Shown here one piece after another: positions 33,706-41,238 of a stretch of 44,219 nucleotides of DNA (positions are counted from its first letter, which is position 1; every line of letters starts with the position of its first letter). The notes under the pieces are model-generated. The model did no database searches, was not told the origin of the DNA, and saw only the letters and a list, made by a program, of their open reading frames with translations. Both the position numbers and the translations under genes were made by a program. Source of the stretch: Chlorobiaceae bacterium (lineage in GTDB: Bacteria > Bacteroidota > Chlorobiia > Chlorobiales > Chlorobiaceae); NCBI GenBank assembly GCA_013334925.1, contig JAAXWP010000019.1, forward strand, positions 1 through 44,219. The letters run 5' to 3'.

Positions 33706-34062
33706 TTATTTTTTTGACCACTTGCCCTGCATCTGCACCCAGGTGCCAGCGGGAAAGCCGGGATAACGTTTTTCGAAGGTCCGCTTGCCGGCCACATCCA
33801 CGGTGATGCCGTTTTTGGTGGCAATATCGCTATAGGCCGCACGCCGTTCCTGATTTACCGTTCCTATAAGAGCCTGGGCATCGTTACCTGCGCCCGGCGG
33901 AATGGCGATATAACCGTTGTCAACCTCTCCGACCAGTCCTTTTGCCCTTGCGGTTTCGAGGTCAAGAGCAAACGCTGCGGCTGTCGACGATGCTATGAAA
34001 GCGAGAAGCAGAGCTGAAGTCCTGAAAAACGAACCAGCCCGGTACATGATGGATTTTTGCAT
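33706..34062 (-). CDS. ydbL: YdbL-like DUF1318 periplasmic protein
   Basis: With the ATG at 34062, preceded by GGGAG at good spacing, the product is 118 residues; an earlier ATG at 34080 would overlap the ynbE stop. A signal peptide ends near AAAFA. The mature part DLETARAKGLVGEVDNGYIAIPP, VNQERRAAYSDIATKNGITVDVAGKRTFEKRYPGFPAGTWVQMQGKW matches DUF1318/YdbL throughout (the K-G-x-V-G-E start and the R-x-x-Y-x-x-I-A helix). YdbL accompanies YdbH and YnbE in E. coli and affects their complex. The gene lies between them here. Confidence 0.85.
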   Translation of the reverse strand: MQKSIMYRAGSFFRTSALLLAFIASSTAAAFALDLETARAKGLVGEVDNGYIAIPPGAGNDAQALIGTVNQERRAAYSDIATKNGITVDVAGKRTFEKRYPGFPAGTWVQMQGKWSKK

Positions 34063-34079
34063 GGTTGGGTCTCCCTTCA

Positions 34080-34286
34080 TTAAAAGATGTCTTTTCTTTT
34101 CTCGACAAGGCTGTCGATATCCCTGTCCACTTTCACCCTGATTTCGTGATCGATCTTGATGTTCATGTTGATCGTGATCGGTTTGTCAGGTGCTTCAACC
34201 TTGACGGTCGGGCTGCAACCCGAAATCACGATTTCCGTGAGCAGGAGGAGTGCTGCCGGCAAGGCAAATGCGGTTTTTCTGTTCAT
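34080..34286 (-). CDS. ynbE: YnbE-like outer-membrane lipoprotein
   Basis: The 68-residue product has a lipoprotein signal with lipobox VISGC (Cys24). The mature part SPTVKVEAPDKPITINMNIKIDHEIRVKVDRDID is the YnbE signature: a short beta segment with alternating residues that in E. coli stacks onto the C-terminal end of YdbH to complete the bridge to the outer membrane. The C-terminal end LVEKRKDIF also fits. It is the first gene of the three and its stop is next to ydbL. Confidence 0.88.
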   Translation of the reverse strand: MNRKTAFALPAALLLLTEIVISGCSPTVKVEAPDKPITINMNIKIDHEIRVKVDRDIDSLVEKRKDIF

Positions 34287-34338
34287 ATCGTTGGCTGATG
34301 GTTGTCAATATGGATGCAGTCAGCGGTGCCACACCTCG

Positions 34339-34797
34339 TTAAAAATAGTTCATGTCGATCTCAAGGGCAAGCTCGCGACGGTCGAGATGTACCTGGGAAT
34401 CCTCGTATGTCGGTGGGCCGCGCCTGATTTTGGGGTTGTTCGATGTGCCGAATCCCTCCTTTGGTATGCCGATGATGTTCTTGTCCATTTTACGGTTCCC
34501 GTTTTCGTCATGCAATACGCTGATCGCATAGGTTCCGTAAGGAACATTGTCGAATACGATTTCACAGGAATCACCAGCTTTTATGCTGCGACCATCGATG
34601 GCTCGCTCCGGCTTGTCAGGAAATCCCTTTTTCGCATTGAACAGCGCGATGCCGACAAATCCCCTGGAACTGCGGAGATTTTCGACCGAGACCCTGATAC
34701 GCCCGGTTTCCGGTCGGACCTCCTGCGACTGCAGGGACCCCGAACAGAGCGACATGATGAAGATCAGTGGTATGGTTTTTTTCAGCATCCTTTTCAT
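34339..34797 (-). CDS. DUF2141 secreted protein
   Basis: The 152-residue protein has a signal peptide (PLIFIMSLCSGSLQSQ) and a DUF2141 domain: GRIRVSVENLRSSRGFVGIALFNAKKGFPDK, DVPYG-type FDNVPYGTYAISVLHDENGNRKMDKN with an EF-hand-like acidic loop, and GIPKEGFGTSNNP. The domain occurs in many Bacteroidota, cyanobacteria and proteobacteria and has no proven function. It is upstream of the ynbE-ydbL-ydbH operon on the same strand, with a 52-base gap, and could be the first gene of the same transcription unit. Confidence 0.82.
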   Translation of the reverse strand: MKRMLKKTIPLIFIMSLCSGSLQSQEVRPETGRIRVSVENLRSSRGFVGIALFNAKKGFPDKPERAIDGRSIKAGDSCEIVFDNVPYGTYAISVLHDENGNRKMDKNIIGIPKEGFGTSNNPKIRRGPPTYEDSQVHLDRRELALEIDMNYF

Positions 34798-34923
34798 CTG
34801 GTTGCAGGCTTCCGGTTGTGATGACTTCCGGCCGCGATCGAGAATTTCATGAAAGAATATACATCAGCGAACTCTCAAATACGTTGTATCACGAACATTG
34901 AACGAATGAACCCTGGTCTGGAG

Positions 34924-34966
34924 CGCTCATACGATCGCTTTTCCTGTCGACAAGAAATTATGAGCG
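34924..34966. repeat. Inverted repeat in a divergent intergenic region
   Basis: CGCTCATA (34924-34931) and TATGAGCG (34959-34966) are perfect inverted copies 27 bases apart. They lie between the DUF2141 gene (leftward) and the 60-residue gene (rightward). They could be half-sites of an operator that controls one or both divergent units. Confidence 0.35.
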
Positions 34967-35046
34967 GTTGCGTAGTTAACGTACTCTTCCGTAAATTGTC
35001 GGGATAAATTTAAAGATTGTCACCAACCAGCAAAACAGGAGATGCC

Positions 35047-35229
35047 ATGTCAGCACTTTCAGCACTCCAGCTCGCTACTGATGCCATCGAGGATGCGCGC
35101 CGGCGTCTCGACCGGGCAAAGGCGGATGCAGACGACGATTACGAAATTCGTCAGGCTCTGAAGCATCTTGAAGAGGCTGCCAGTTACATTAAAAAGGCAT
35201 CTGCCGAAATCCGGCAGCAGCAGGGTTGA
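35047..35229 (+). CDS. Small helical protein of unknown function
   Basis: The 60-residue product starts at ATG 35047, six bases after AGGAG; an ATG at 35017 in the same frame has no ribosome site. The composition is alanine-, arginine- and aspartate-rich (ATDAIEDARRRLDRAKADADDDYEIRQALKHLEEAASYIKKASAEIRQQ), predicting two antiparallel amphipathic helices. No family is recognised. It is followed after 90 bases by a secreted-protein gene. Confidence 0.65.
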   Translation: MSALSALQLATDAIEDARRRLDRAKADADDDYEIRQALKHLEEAASYIKKASAEIRQQQG

Positions 35230-35319
35230 CTCCTGCTGCGCCGGGCTTTCCGGCTCCCGCTGTCTCTCTGAACCATCTGCAGTTGCATCTCCCTGAACCC
35301 TCAAACCCCGAAGTATGCC

Positions 35320-36075
35320 ATGAAGTCAGGCAAAATTCTCTCCCGAAACCTGTTGAACATGCTTTTTTGCAGTGCCATCTCCCTCCCATTTGTCACTCCG
35401 GCTGTCGCGCATGCCGAGTTCGGGCAGGTTCCCGAAGCTCATTTTCCGAATCTTCCCGGTAAAGCGTCAACACCAGAGGGTTTTCTGACCAGTGGGCTCA
35501 AGATCGAAAAACTTGCCAAAGGGGATCTGAACGCAGATACCCTGCCCGATCTGGCCATGATCATCAGGATGGATGATCCCGGGAATCTGCTTCGTGATCC
35601 GGAAGAGCCGGAGCGCGAGCCTCTGGATACCAATCCGAGGATGATAGCGGTTGCTGTTGCTGAAAAAAGTGGCGGTTACGTACTCGATATGGTCAACATG
35701 AGCATGATACCACGTGTCGAGGATCCCTATATCAACGATCCGCTGGTTGATCTGACCATCGAAAAGGGAGCGATTCGCCTCAAGCTGGAGCAGTCTTCGA
35801 ATGCCGGCAGCTGGGGGAGTGCCAATATGACCTTCGTATTCCGGAAACGCGCGGAAGGGATCGCCCTTGTCGGATTCGACCGGATGGATGTGAATCGGGC
35901 GAGCGGTGAACTGACCGAAACGAGCGTGAATTTTCTGACCGGTCAGCAGCAGACCTCTACCGGCAACATATCGAGTGACAAAAAGGTCACGAAGATGAAA
36001 TTGCTGCCCAGGCGAACGCTGACAACCCTTGGCTTCATGGGCGACGCTTTCTCCTTCGATCCGTTGAACCCCTGA
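35320..36075 (+). CDS. Secreted protein with an FG-GAP/dockerin-like acidic loop
   Basis: The 251-residue product has a signal peptide (LLNMLFCSAISLPFVTPAVAHA) and a mature domain with KGDLNADTLPDLAMII. This is the D-x-N-x-D-x-x-P-D loop of VCBS/FG-GAP-type calcium-binding repeats. Other segments (NPRMIAVAVAEKSGGYVLD, GSWGSANMTFVFRK, FDRMDVNRASGELTETSVNFLTGQQ, SSDKKVTKMKLLP) resemble a widespread but uncharacterised secreted family that senses or describes a scalar value; function is unknown. A terminator follows at 36103-36130. Confidence 0.65.
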   Translation: MKSGKILSRNLLNMLFCSAISLPFVTPAVAHAEFGQVPEAHFPNLPGKASTPEGFLTSGLKIEKLAKGDLNADTLPDLAMIIRMDDPGNLLRDPEEPEREPLDTNPRMIAVAVAEKSGGYVLDMVNMSMIPRVEDPYINDPLVDLTIEKGAIRLKLEQSSNAGSWGSANMTFVFRKRAEGIALVGFDRMDVNRASGELTETSVNFLTGQQQTSTGNISSDKKVTKMKLLPRRTLTTLGFMGDAFSFDPLNP

Positions 36076-36102
36076 GGCTTTTCGGTCTTTTTCCTGTTTG
36101 TG

Positions 36103-36130
36103 AAGCCCCGTGTCGTTACATACGGGGTTT
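36103..36130 (+). terminator. Intrinsic terminator after the secreted protein gene
   Basis: CCCCGT (36106-36111) pairs with ACGGGG (36122-36127) and flanking AAG/TTT extend the stem by a wobble and two A-T pairs. A T-rich stretch follows (36128-36139). It is 28 bases after the stop codon. Confidence 0.6.
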
Positions 36131-36163
36131 CGTACTTTTACTGAAAAGCGCTTCATTACCACA

Positions 36164-36211
36164 ACACAGGGCGGATAGTCGCCCTTGCTGAAAAACTCCT
36201 GTGTCAGGAGT
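36164..36211 (+). promoter_or_regulatory. Leader with mutually exclusive hairpins before the thioredoxin gene
   Basis: Hairpin 1 is AGGGCG (36168-36173)/CGCCCT (36180-36185). Hairpin 2 is ACTCCTG (36195-36201)/CAGGAGT (36205-36211). The alternative pairing ACACAGG (36164-36170)/CCTGTGT (36198-36204) uses one arm of each and cannot coexist with hairpin 2. The arrangement looks like a switch, but the gene start is 38 bases further on and no poly-T follows. Confidence 0.35.
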
Positions 36212-36248
36212 ATAGGCTACGAACTGTACAACCGTTTGATAACGACTC

Positions 36249-37052
36249 ATGCAGAGCACTTCTTTTGATTTTCAGATCGAGGTCCTGGAACAAAGCCGGA
36301 CCGTCCCTGTTCTCGTTGATTTCTGGGCAAGCTGGTGCGCACCGTGCCGGATGCTCGCCCCGATTCTTGAACGGCTTGCCGACAAGGCTGAAGGACGATG
36401 GAAACTCGTCAAGGTGAACACCGAGGAGTATCCTGAACTCGCACGTGATTATGCGGTCAGAAGCATCCCGAGCGTTAAGCTTTTTTCCGACGGCAGGGTG
36501 GTGGATGAATTCTCCGGCGCCTTGAGTGAGTATCAGGTTGAACAGTGGCTGAAGAATGCCTTGCCAAGCCCATGGGCAGCAACGCTTGCCGAAGCGGAAA
36601 AGGCCAATGCAGCCGGTGACCGTGAAACCGCGAGGGCATTGCTTGAAGAGGTTCTGGCTCATGAACCGTCAAATGTCGGTGCTGCGGCTGCGCTTTCGAA
36701 ACTTCTTCTTTTTTCGGACCCGGCAGGGGCGAGAAAACTGGCTGAGACGATCGAAGGTGAGCCGGGTCAGTCGGATCTCTGCGAAATCGTCAGGACGATT
36801 GCGCCGATGATCGAGCGCCCGGATGCCGATCTGCCTGAAGGTGTCCAGCGGGATGCCTACGCATCGGCTATCGCAGCCCTCAGGAACCGGGACTTCGATG
36901 CAGCCCTCGATCGATTCATCGGAGTGCTTCGCCAGGAGCGGCAGTACGACCAGGATGGCTCGCGGAAAGCCTGCATCGCCATCTTCAGATTGCTTGGTGA
37001 AGATCATGAGATCACGATGAAGTACCGGCGTGCGTTCGACAGAGCGTTTTAG
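36249..37052 (+). CDS. Thioredoxin-TPR protein, CnoX/YbbN-like
   Basis: The 267-residue protein has an N-terminal thioredoxin domain with WASWCAPCR (Cys30, Cys33) and the cis-proline in RSIPSVKLF, followed by helical repeats: LAEAEKANAAGDRETARALLEEVLAHEPSN and later SAIAALRNRDFDAALDRFIGVLRQE. This is the layout of CnoX (YbbN), a chaperedoxin that protects proteins from over-oxidation and passes them to chaperones. E. coli CnoX lacks an active CXXC; this one keeps it. No clear Shine-Dalgarno precedes the ATG. A heptamer repeat begins immediately after the stop codon. Confidence 0.88.
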   Translation: MQSTSFDFQIEVLEQSRTVPVLVDFWASWCAPCRMLAPILERLADKAEGRWKLVKVNTEEYPELARDYAVRSIPSVKLFSDGRVVDEFSGALSEYQVEQWLKNALPSPWAATLAEAEKANAAGDRETARALLEEVLAHEPSNVGAAAALSKLLLFSDPAGARKLAETIEGEPGQSDLCEIVRTIAPMIERPDADLPEGVQRDAYASAIAALRNRDFDAALDRFIGVLRQERQYDQDGSRKACIAIFRLLGEDHEITMKYRRAFDRAF

Positions 37053-37157
37053 AATGCTGAATGATGAGTGCTGAGTGATGAATGCTGAGTGCTGAGTGAT
37101 GAATGATGAATGATGAATGCTGAATGCTGAATGCTGAATGATGAATGATGAATGATG
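37053..37157. repeat. Heptanucleotide tandem repeat ARTGMTG, 15 units
   Basis: Fifteen consecutive seven-base units of the form A(A/G)TG(A/C)TG begin at the first base after the thioredoxin stop codon; a partial unit follows. Variants are AATGATG, AATGCTG, AGTGATG and AGTGCTG. The period of seven does not preserve codons. The same units recur at 43988-44092 near the window's right end. Confidence 0.95.
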
Positions 37158-37177
37158 AATGACAGGACAAAAAACTG

Positions 37178-37227
37178 TAGGGGCACGGCGTGCCGTGCCC
37201 TGACTGTGACGAGTGACGGTTGACGGA
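37178..37227. repeat. GC-rich palindrome followed by a second heptamer series
   Basis: GGGCACGGC (37181-37189) and GCCGTGCCC (37192-37200) are perfect nine-base inverted arms with a two-base centre. GTAG-type sequence precedes it. Directly after are TGACGAG, TGACGGT and TGACGGA (37207-37227), a second short seven-base series. Such GC palindromes are a common dispersed intergenic element in many bacteria; I know no function. Confidence 0.7.
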
Positions 37228-37305
37228 TCACAAAGGATTTGGTATTGAGTCTGGCTTGTCGGATTTTTTCCCATAGGTCCCACTATTCTTGAAAAGGAGG
37301 AGGTC

Positions 37306-37884
37306 ATGAGCGACAGGAGTGATATCGTCATCGGTGTTGACCTGGATGGGGTCTGTGCCGATTTCTACGGCAGGATGCGCGAAATTGCCGCCGAATGGTT
37401 CGAGCGTCCGATCGGGGAGCTGACGACAGAGGTCTCCTATGGTCTTTCAGAATGGGGCATCAGCGACAAGAACCATTACGACAGCCTGCACCGGTTTGCC
37501 GTTACCCAGCGGTCGCTGTTCAGCAGCATGGAGATGATTCCGGGGGCAAGGAAGTATCTGCGCCTGCTCTCCGATGAAGGTTACCGGATCCGGATCATCA
37601 CGCATCGCCTGTTCATTCACTACTTCCATGCAACGGCCGTCGAGCAGACCGTCAACTGGCTCGACAGTCATGGTATTCCTTTCTGGGATCTCTGCTTCAT
37701 GAAAGAGAAATCCCAGGTGGGAGCAGATGTTTACGTCGAAGATACGCCGTCAAATATCATAAGTCTTCGCGAAAAGGGACTCTACACCATCTGTTTCGGC
37801 AACAGTACCAACACCCACATCGAAGAACCGCGTGCAAACTCCTGGCAGGAGGTGTATGAACTGGTTCATGCGTGGCATTCCTGA
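37306..37884 (+). CDS. 5'-deoxyribonucleotidase, HAD superfamily (NT5C type)
   Basis: The 192-residue protein starts with [17 protein letters not shown], the HAD motif with nucleophile and acid/base aspartates, followed by a cap region. [10 protein letters not shown] is motif II, with T replacing the usual (S/T)xR pattern, [21 protein letters not shown] is motif III/IV with lysine and acidic residues. This is the pattern of 5'(3')-deoxyribonucleotidases (NT5C family), which dephosphorylate deoxynucleotides. AAGGAGGAGG precedes the ATG, an excellent ribosome site. It is a single gene after the repeat region and is convergent with corA. Confidence 0.82.
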   Translation: MSDRSDIVIGVDLDGVCADFYGRMREIAAEWFERPIGELTTEVSYGLSEWGISDKNHYDSLHRFAVTQRSLFSSMEMIPGARKYLRLLSDEGYRIRIITHRLFIHYFHATAVEQTVNWLDSHGIPFWDLCFMKEKSQVGADVYVEDTPSNIISLREKGLYTICFGNSTNTHIEEPRANSWQEVYELVHAWHS

Positions 37885-37909
37885 GGGACCCCGCCCTTTT
37901 CGTGCTCGA

Positions 37910-37931
37910 CCGGAAAGGTTTTCCTTTACGG
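37910..37931. terminator. Stem-loop between convergent deoxyribonucleotidase and corA genes
   Basis: CCG-x-AAAGG (37910-37918) pairs with CCTTT-x-CGG (37923-37931) around a TTTT loop, with one internal mismatch. It lies in the 59-base gap between convergent stop codons and is a modest candidate for shared termination. Confidence 0.4.
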
Positions 37932-37943
37932 GGAGCTGACATT

Positions 37944-38873
37944 TTACAGCCAGTTGCGGCTCTTGAACAGCAACACTCCCGAGGTTGAAAGTACGAACGA
38001 GAAGAGCAGGATGAACCAGAATCCGAAAGGCGCGTTCTCGAAGGAATTGGGTACGTTCATCCCATACAGGCTCGCGATGAGCGTCGGAATCATCAGGATG
38101 ATGGAAATCGAGGTGAGCCGTTTCATGACGACGTTCAGATTGTTCGAGATCACCGACGCGTAGGCATCCATCATACCGCTCAGAATGTCGCTGTAGATAT
38201 TGGTGAGTTCCAGCGCCTGCTTGAGTTCGACCTCGACATCCTCGATCAGTTCCGAATCGTAACCCTGCTTGCGCGAAAGCATGTTTTTGATCTTGTGCAG
38301 CAGGATATCGTTGCTTTTCAGGGAGGTCATGAAGTAAACGAGACACTTCTCGATTTCGAGGAGCGTCTGGAGGTCTTCGTTTTTGATCGATTTTTCGAGT
38401 TTGTCTTCGGCGCTCTTGATCTGCAGGTTGATCTGCTTGAGATACTTGAGAAACCACACGCTGGCTGAGAGCAGGAGTTTCAGGACAAAGTCGTAATTGC
38501 TTTCGATGACGATGTTTTTGCGCTTTGTGTACCCGATGAAATCCCGAATGAGATCGGTCTCGAAAAAGCAGATCGACAGCACAATCTCTTCATTGAAGAT
38601 GATGCCGAGCGGAATTGTCGAGAAGGGAAGCTTTTCGTCGTTGGTCTTGTGTGGAATCCTCAGGAGGACAAGCGTCCAGTCATCTTCGGTTTCAATACGC
38701 GGGCGTTCGTCGATATCCTCGATATCCCCGTAAAACCATGAGGGGACCTTAAGTTTGTTCAGAATGAGGTATTCGTCATTCTTGTCAGGGCATTCGATAT
38801 TGATCCAGCATTTCTCTTCCCACTCTTCGATACGCTCAAGTCCGTTGGGGGTGCTTTTCAGATAACTTCTCAT
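37944..38873 (-). CDS. corA: CorA-family magnesium/divalent metal transporter
   Basis: The 309-residue protein ends with two membrane helices around the CorA filter motif: MKRLTSISIILMIPTLIASLYGMNVPNSFEN, with YGMN at the pore mouth, followed by the second helix and a short basic tail (SRNWL). The long cytoplasmic part has the expected alpha/beta start and extended helices (ESNYDFVLKLLLSASVWFLKYLKQIN and later). It would form a pentameric channel for magnesium or cobalt. Cobalt import could matter beside a B12 producer, but the gene is 17 kb from the B12 genes. Confidence 0.93.
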   Translation of the reverse strand: MRSYLKSTPNGLERIEEWEEKCWINIECPDKNDEYLILNKLKVPSWFYGDIEDIDERPRIETEDDWTLVLLRIPHKTNDEKLPFSTIPLGIIFNEEIVLSICFFETDLIRDFIGYTKRKNIVIESNYDFVLKLLLSASVWFLKYLKQINLQIKSAEDKLEKSIKNEDLQTLLEIEKCLVYFMTSLKSNDILLHKIKNMLSRKQGYDSELIEDVEVELKQALELTNIYSDILSGMMDAYASVISNNLNVVMKRLTSISIILMIPTLIASLYGMNVPNSFENAPFGFWFILLFSFVLSTSGVLLFKSRNWL

Positions 38874-39219
38874 GTGCCGGATGAGTTATGGCATTAAACT
38901 GGCGTGACCAGCGAGATGACAGGATTTTCTGTCCCGGGCAGACCAGCTGTCACCCGGGTTTTGCTGCCGGAGCAGGTAGCTGCGATAGAGTCGGGCTGTT
39001 ACCGGTACATTTCTTACCGGAAACGCGCGATGAATCGGGACGGCAAGGCAGCAGCGAACTGAAAGATACGGCTTCAGTCGGGAAATCGTGCTTAAAAAAC
39101 AGAGGATACCGTCAATTGAGCGGATTACTACCCGACACAGAATGAACGTTATATTTCCTCCTGGATCGGCAGCCTCTTTTTCATTTTACGTACTGCCTGT
39201 GACCCTTACTGACCGAATC
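38874..39219. other. Intergenic region between corA and the beta-lactamase gene
   Basis: These 346 bases between divergent genes hold only a small hairpin (CCGGTA 39002-39007/TACCGG 39015-39020) and scattered short runs. I see no convincing promoter or gene. An in-frame upstream ATG for the beta-lactamase exists at 39142 but leads to an implausible leader. Confidence 0.5.
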
Positions 39220-40068
39220 ATGAGCAGAAACATATCTTCGCGTTACCCGGTCGAACAGAATGGCCGATTGCCGGAAAGAACTTCCTGTTTTACCGTGGCG
39301 CTGCTTGTCTTTGCCCTGGCAGCATCCGTTCCTGTGCAAGCGTCGACAGAAGACCGGCAATTGGCCGATCTTTTTGCCCATGACAAGGTTCGAGGCACCA
39401 TGGTGATCGCCTCGCTGGACGGCCGCACCACCTATGTGCATAATTCACCGAGAGCGCAACATCGTTATCCTGTCGCGTCGACCTTCAAGATTCTGAATAC
39501 CCTGATCGCATTACAGGAGGGGGCTGTCAAGGGCAAGGATGAGATTATCCGATGGGATGGCCATCAGCATGACTTTCCCGGCTGGAACCATGACCAGACG
39601 CTCGAAAGCGCCTTCAAAGTCTCCTGTGTCTGGTATTATCAGGAGCTGGCCCGAAGGGTCGGAGCGGAAAAGTACCGTGATTACCTGCGGCTTTGCTCCT
39701 TTGGAAAGCTCGATGAACCGTTTGAAGCCACCACTTTCTGGCTGGATGGTTCTCTCAGGGCGAGCGCTTTCGAGCAGATTGAGCTGCTTCGCAGCGTATG
39801 CAACCGATCGCTGCCGTTTTCTGCCGCTGCCTATGAAACGCTCGGTGAGATCATGGTTGTCGAAAAAACATCAAAGGGGGTTATCCGGGCCAAGAGTGGC
39901 TGGGCGGTAAGAGGCTTGCAGCAGCAGGGCTGGTATGTGGGATGGGTCGATACCTGTCGAGGTGTCTGGCTTTTTGCCATGAATATGGATCTGCTGAGCC
40001 AAGGTGAACTTCCTTTACGACAGCGGATTACCAGGGAAGCGCTTCAGGTGAAGGGGATCATCGACTGA
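39220..40068 (+). CDS. Class D (OXA-type) beta-lactamase homologue
   Basis: The protein of 282 residues has a signal peptide with hydrophobic core 23-40 and then the class D plan in correct spacing: S87-TFK90 (nucleophile and carboxylated lysine), S135-CV137, W174 and K225-SG227. The distances between these motifs equal those in OXA-10. At the position of the usual YGN motif the sequence is F161-G-K163. The C-terminal GWYVGWVDTCRGVWLFAMNMDL and LPLRQRITREAL are strongly OXA-like. It would be a periplasmic serine hydrolase acting on beta-lactams or a related penicillin-interactive role. No mobile element flanks it, so it looks chromosomal and resident. Upstream ATGs at 39142 and 39088 are less likely. 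Confidence 0.88.
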   Translation: MSRNISSRYPVEQNGRLPERTSCFTVALLVFALAASVPVQASTEDRQLADLFAHDKVRGTMVIASLDGRTTYVHNSPRAQHRYPVASTFKILNTLIALQEGAVKGKDEIIRWDGHQHDFPGWNHDQTLESAFKVSCVWYYQELARRVGAEKYRDYLRLCSFGKLDEPFEATTFWLDGSLRASAFEQIELLRSVCNRSLPFSAAAYETLGEIMVVEKTSKGVIRAKSGWAVRGLQQQGWYVGWVDTCRGVWLFAMNMDLLSQGELPLRQRITREALQVKGIID

Positions 40069-40108
40069 TATTCTGCCGGGGGAACGGGAAGATGTCAGCA
40101 GGTTTTGC

Positions 40109-40345
40109 TCAGTTGATTTTGTACCGGCGCTCGCATTCGCGAAAAATCGACGCTTTTCCGAACTTCGTTCCTGCTGCGAACCCTTCGGCAAAAATCCGCC
40201 GGCAGGCCTCGTCGAGCGAAACCTGCTCGTCCAGAGCTTTTTTCAGGTAATCGGTCATGTCATTGACCTGCTGGTTCCATTTCAGTCTCACCAGGTAGGC
40301 GTTCCATGCGCCGGTAATCACCTGCATCAGTCGTGAATCTGCCAT
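40109..40345 (-). CDS. Small protein of unknown function
   Basis: A 78-residue product begins at the ATG at 40345 (MADSRLMQVITGAWNAYLVRLKWNQQ). It is helical, with QVSLDEACRRIFAEGFAAGTKFGKASIFRECERRYKIN at the end, and has two cysteines. An upstream extension to 40510 runs into the region of a terminator and is judged untranslated. No family recognised. It is convergent with the beta-lactamase gene. Confidence 0.55.
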   Translation of the reverse strand: MADSRLMQVITGAWNAYLVRLKWNQQVNDMTDYLKKALDEQVSLDEACRRIFAEGFAAGTKFGKASIFRECERRYKIN

Positions 40346-40493
40346 CTTCGGATGCGCTCGGGTTTGTGTTGATGGGACAATCGACAGTTCCATTCCAGAA
40401 CAGGAAAATGAACCTGCCTGTCGCCAGCGTTCCGAACAGGTGCCTCGATGACGCATCGGGTGACCGGACTTCGGAACCGTCAGGAAAATGCCG

Positions 40494-40519
40494 AGGCCGC
40501 GAGTTTGCATTCGCGGCCT
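40494..40519 (-). terminator. Intrinsic terminator after the periplasmic SRPBCC gene
   Basis: AGGCCGCGA (40494-40502) pairs perfectly with TCGCGGCCT (40511-40519) around an eight-base loop. Read leftward it follows the stop of the gene at 40564 by 44 bases and is followed by GGCATTTT. The same stem could serve the plus strand. Confidence 0.7.
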
Positions 40520-40563
40520 TAACGTTGTGTTCTGAAGAGACCCGGAAAAATCAGGTTGTTGTT

Positions 40564-41238
40564 TCAGGACGCTTCGGTCGGACGTCTCTTTTCAGTTTTA
40601 CCGATTGCTGCAGTGGTTTCGGCACGTTTTTTCATGGCAGTCATCACCATTGGCAGGTCTTTCTGCTGGACGTTGCGGACGAAATAGGGAGGTGCGAAGA
40701 AATCCGGCTTGATTTCAGCCCTGAAGGTGAGCATGGCACCACGGCCGTTCAGTACCGGTTCGATAATCCATTCACCCTGATAAATCTTGAAATCACCGTC
40801 GACCTGCTGGAACGTGAGGCGTTTGAGATGTTCGCCCCTGATCCTGAGCTTGATATGAACTGTTTTGGTGAAAAACAGCACGCCGGTTTTGCCCGTTTCG
40901 TACATGATCTGTTCCGAACCGTTGTCGGAGATGAGGCCGCTGTCGATCAGCTTCGGTACGAAATTCTTCTGGTTTTCGTAATCGGTGATGGCCTGCCAGA
41001 TGTGCTCCGGGGCTGCGTCAACGTAAATTTTCCCCCGGACTCCCGTAATGCCGTCATTAAGCGCCGCAGTAGTGACGATGACTTCGCCGTTCAGCAGCCT
41101 TGAATGCTCGGTGGCTGTGACGTCCGTTCTGGTTTCCGTCAGCGCGTAGGCGGGAATGGCATGAAACGTGATGAAGGCCATGGCTATGGCTGTCACGATG
41201 TTTCGCAGTCGAGAAATTCCTGATGTTGGTGTTCCCAT
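40564..41238 (-). CDS. Periplasmic SRPBCC (COQ10/START-like) protein
   Basis: The 224-residue protein has an N-terminal signal region (IVTAIAMAFITFHAIPAYA) and a SRPBCC domain: VRGKIYVDAAPEHIWQAITDYENQKNFVPKLIDSGLISDNGSEQIMYETG, then a beta-rich middle and a long C-terminal helix NVQQKDLPMVMTAMKKRAE. The pattern matches cyclase/dehydrase-type proteins that bind hydrophobic ligands. A signal peptide on this fold is less usual; the ligand is unknown. A terminator lies downstream; the upstream gap is over 500 bases. Confidence 0.8.
   Translation of the reverse strand: MGTPTSGISRLRNIVTAIAMAFITFHAIPAYALTETRTDVTATEHSRLLNGEVIVTTAALNDGITGVRGKIYVDAAPEHIWQAITDYENQKNFVPKLIDSGLISDNGSEQIMYETGKTGVLFFTKTVHIKLRIRGEHLKRLTFQQVDGDFKIYQGEWIIEPVLNGRGAMLTFRAEIKPDFFAPPYFVRNVQQKDLPMVMTAMKKRAETTAAIGKTEKRRPTEAS

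Noticed and set aside
37053-37157. Possible CRISPR array
   Set aside because: Units are seven bases with no spacers; it is a simple tandem repeat and no cas gene is present.
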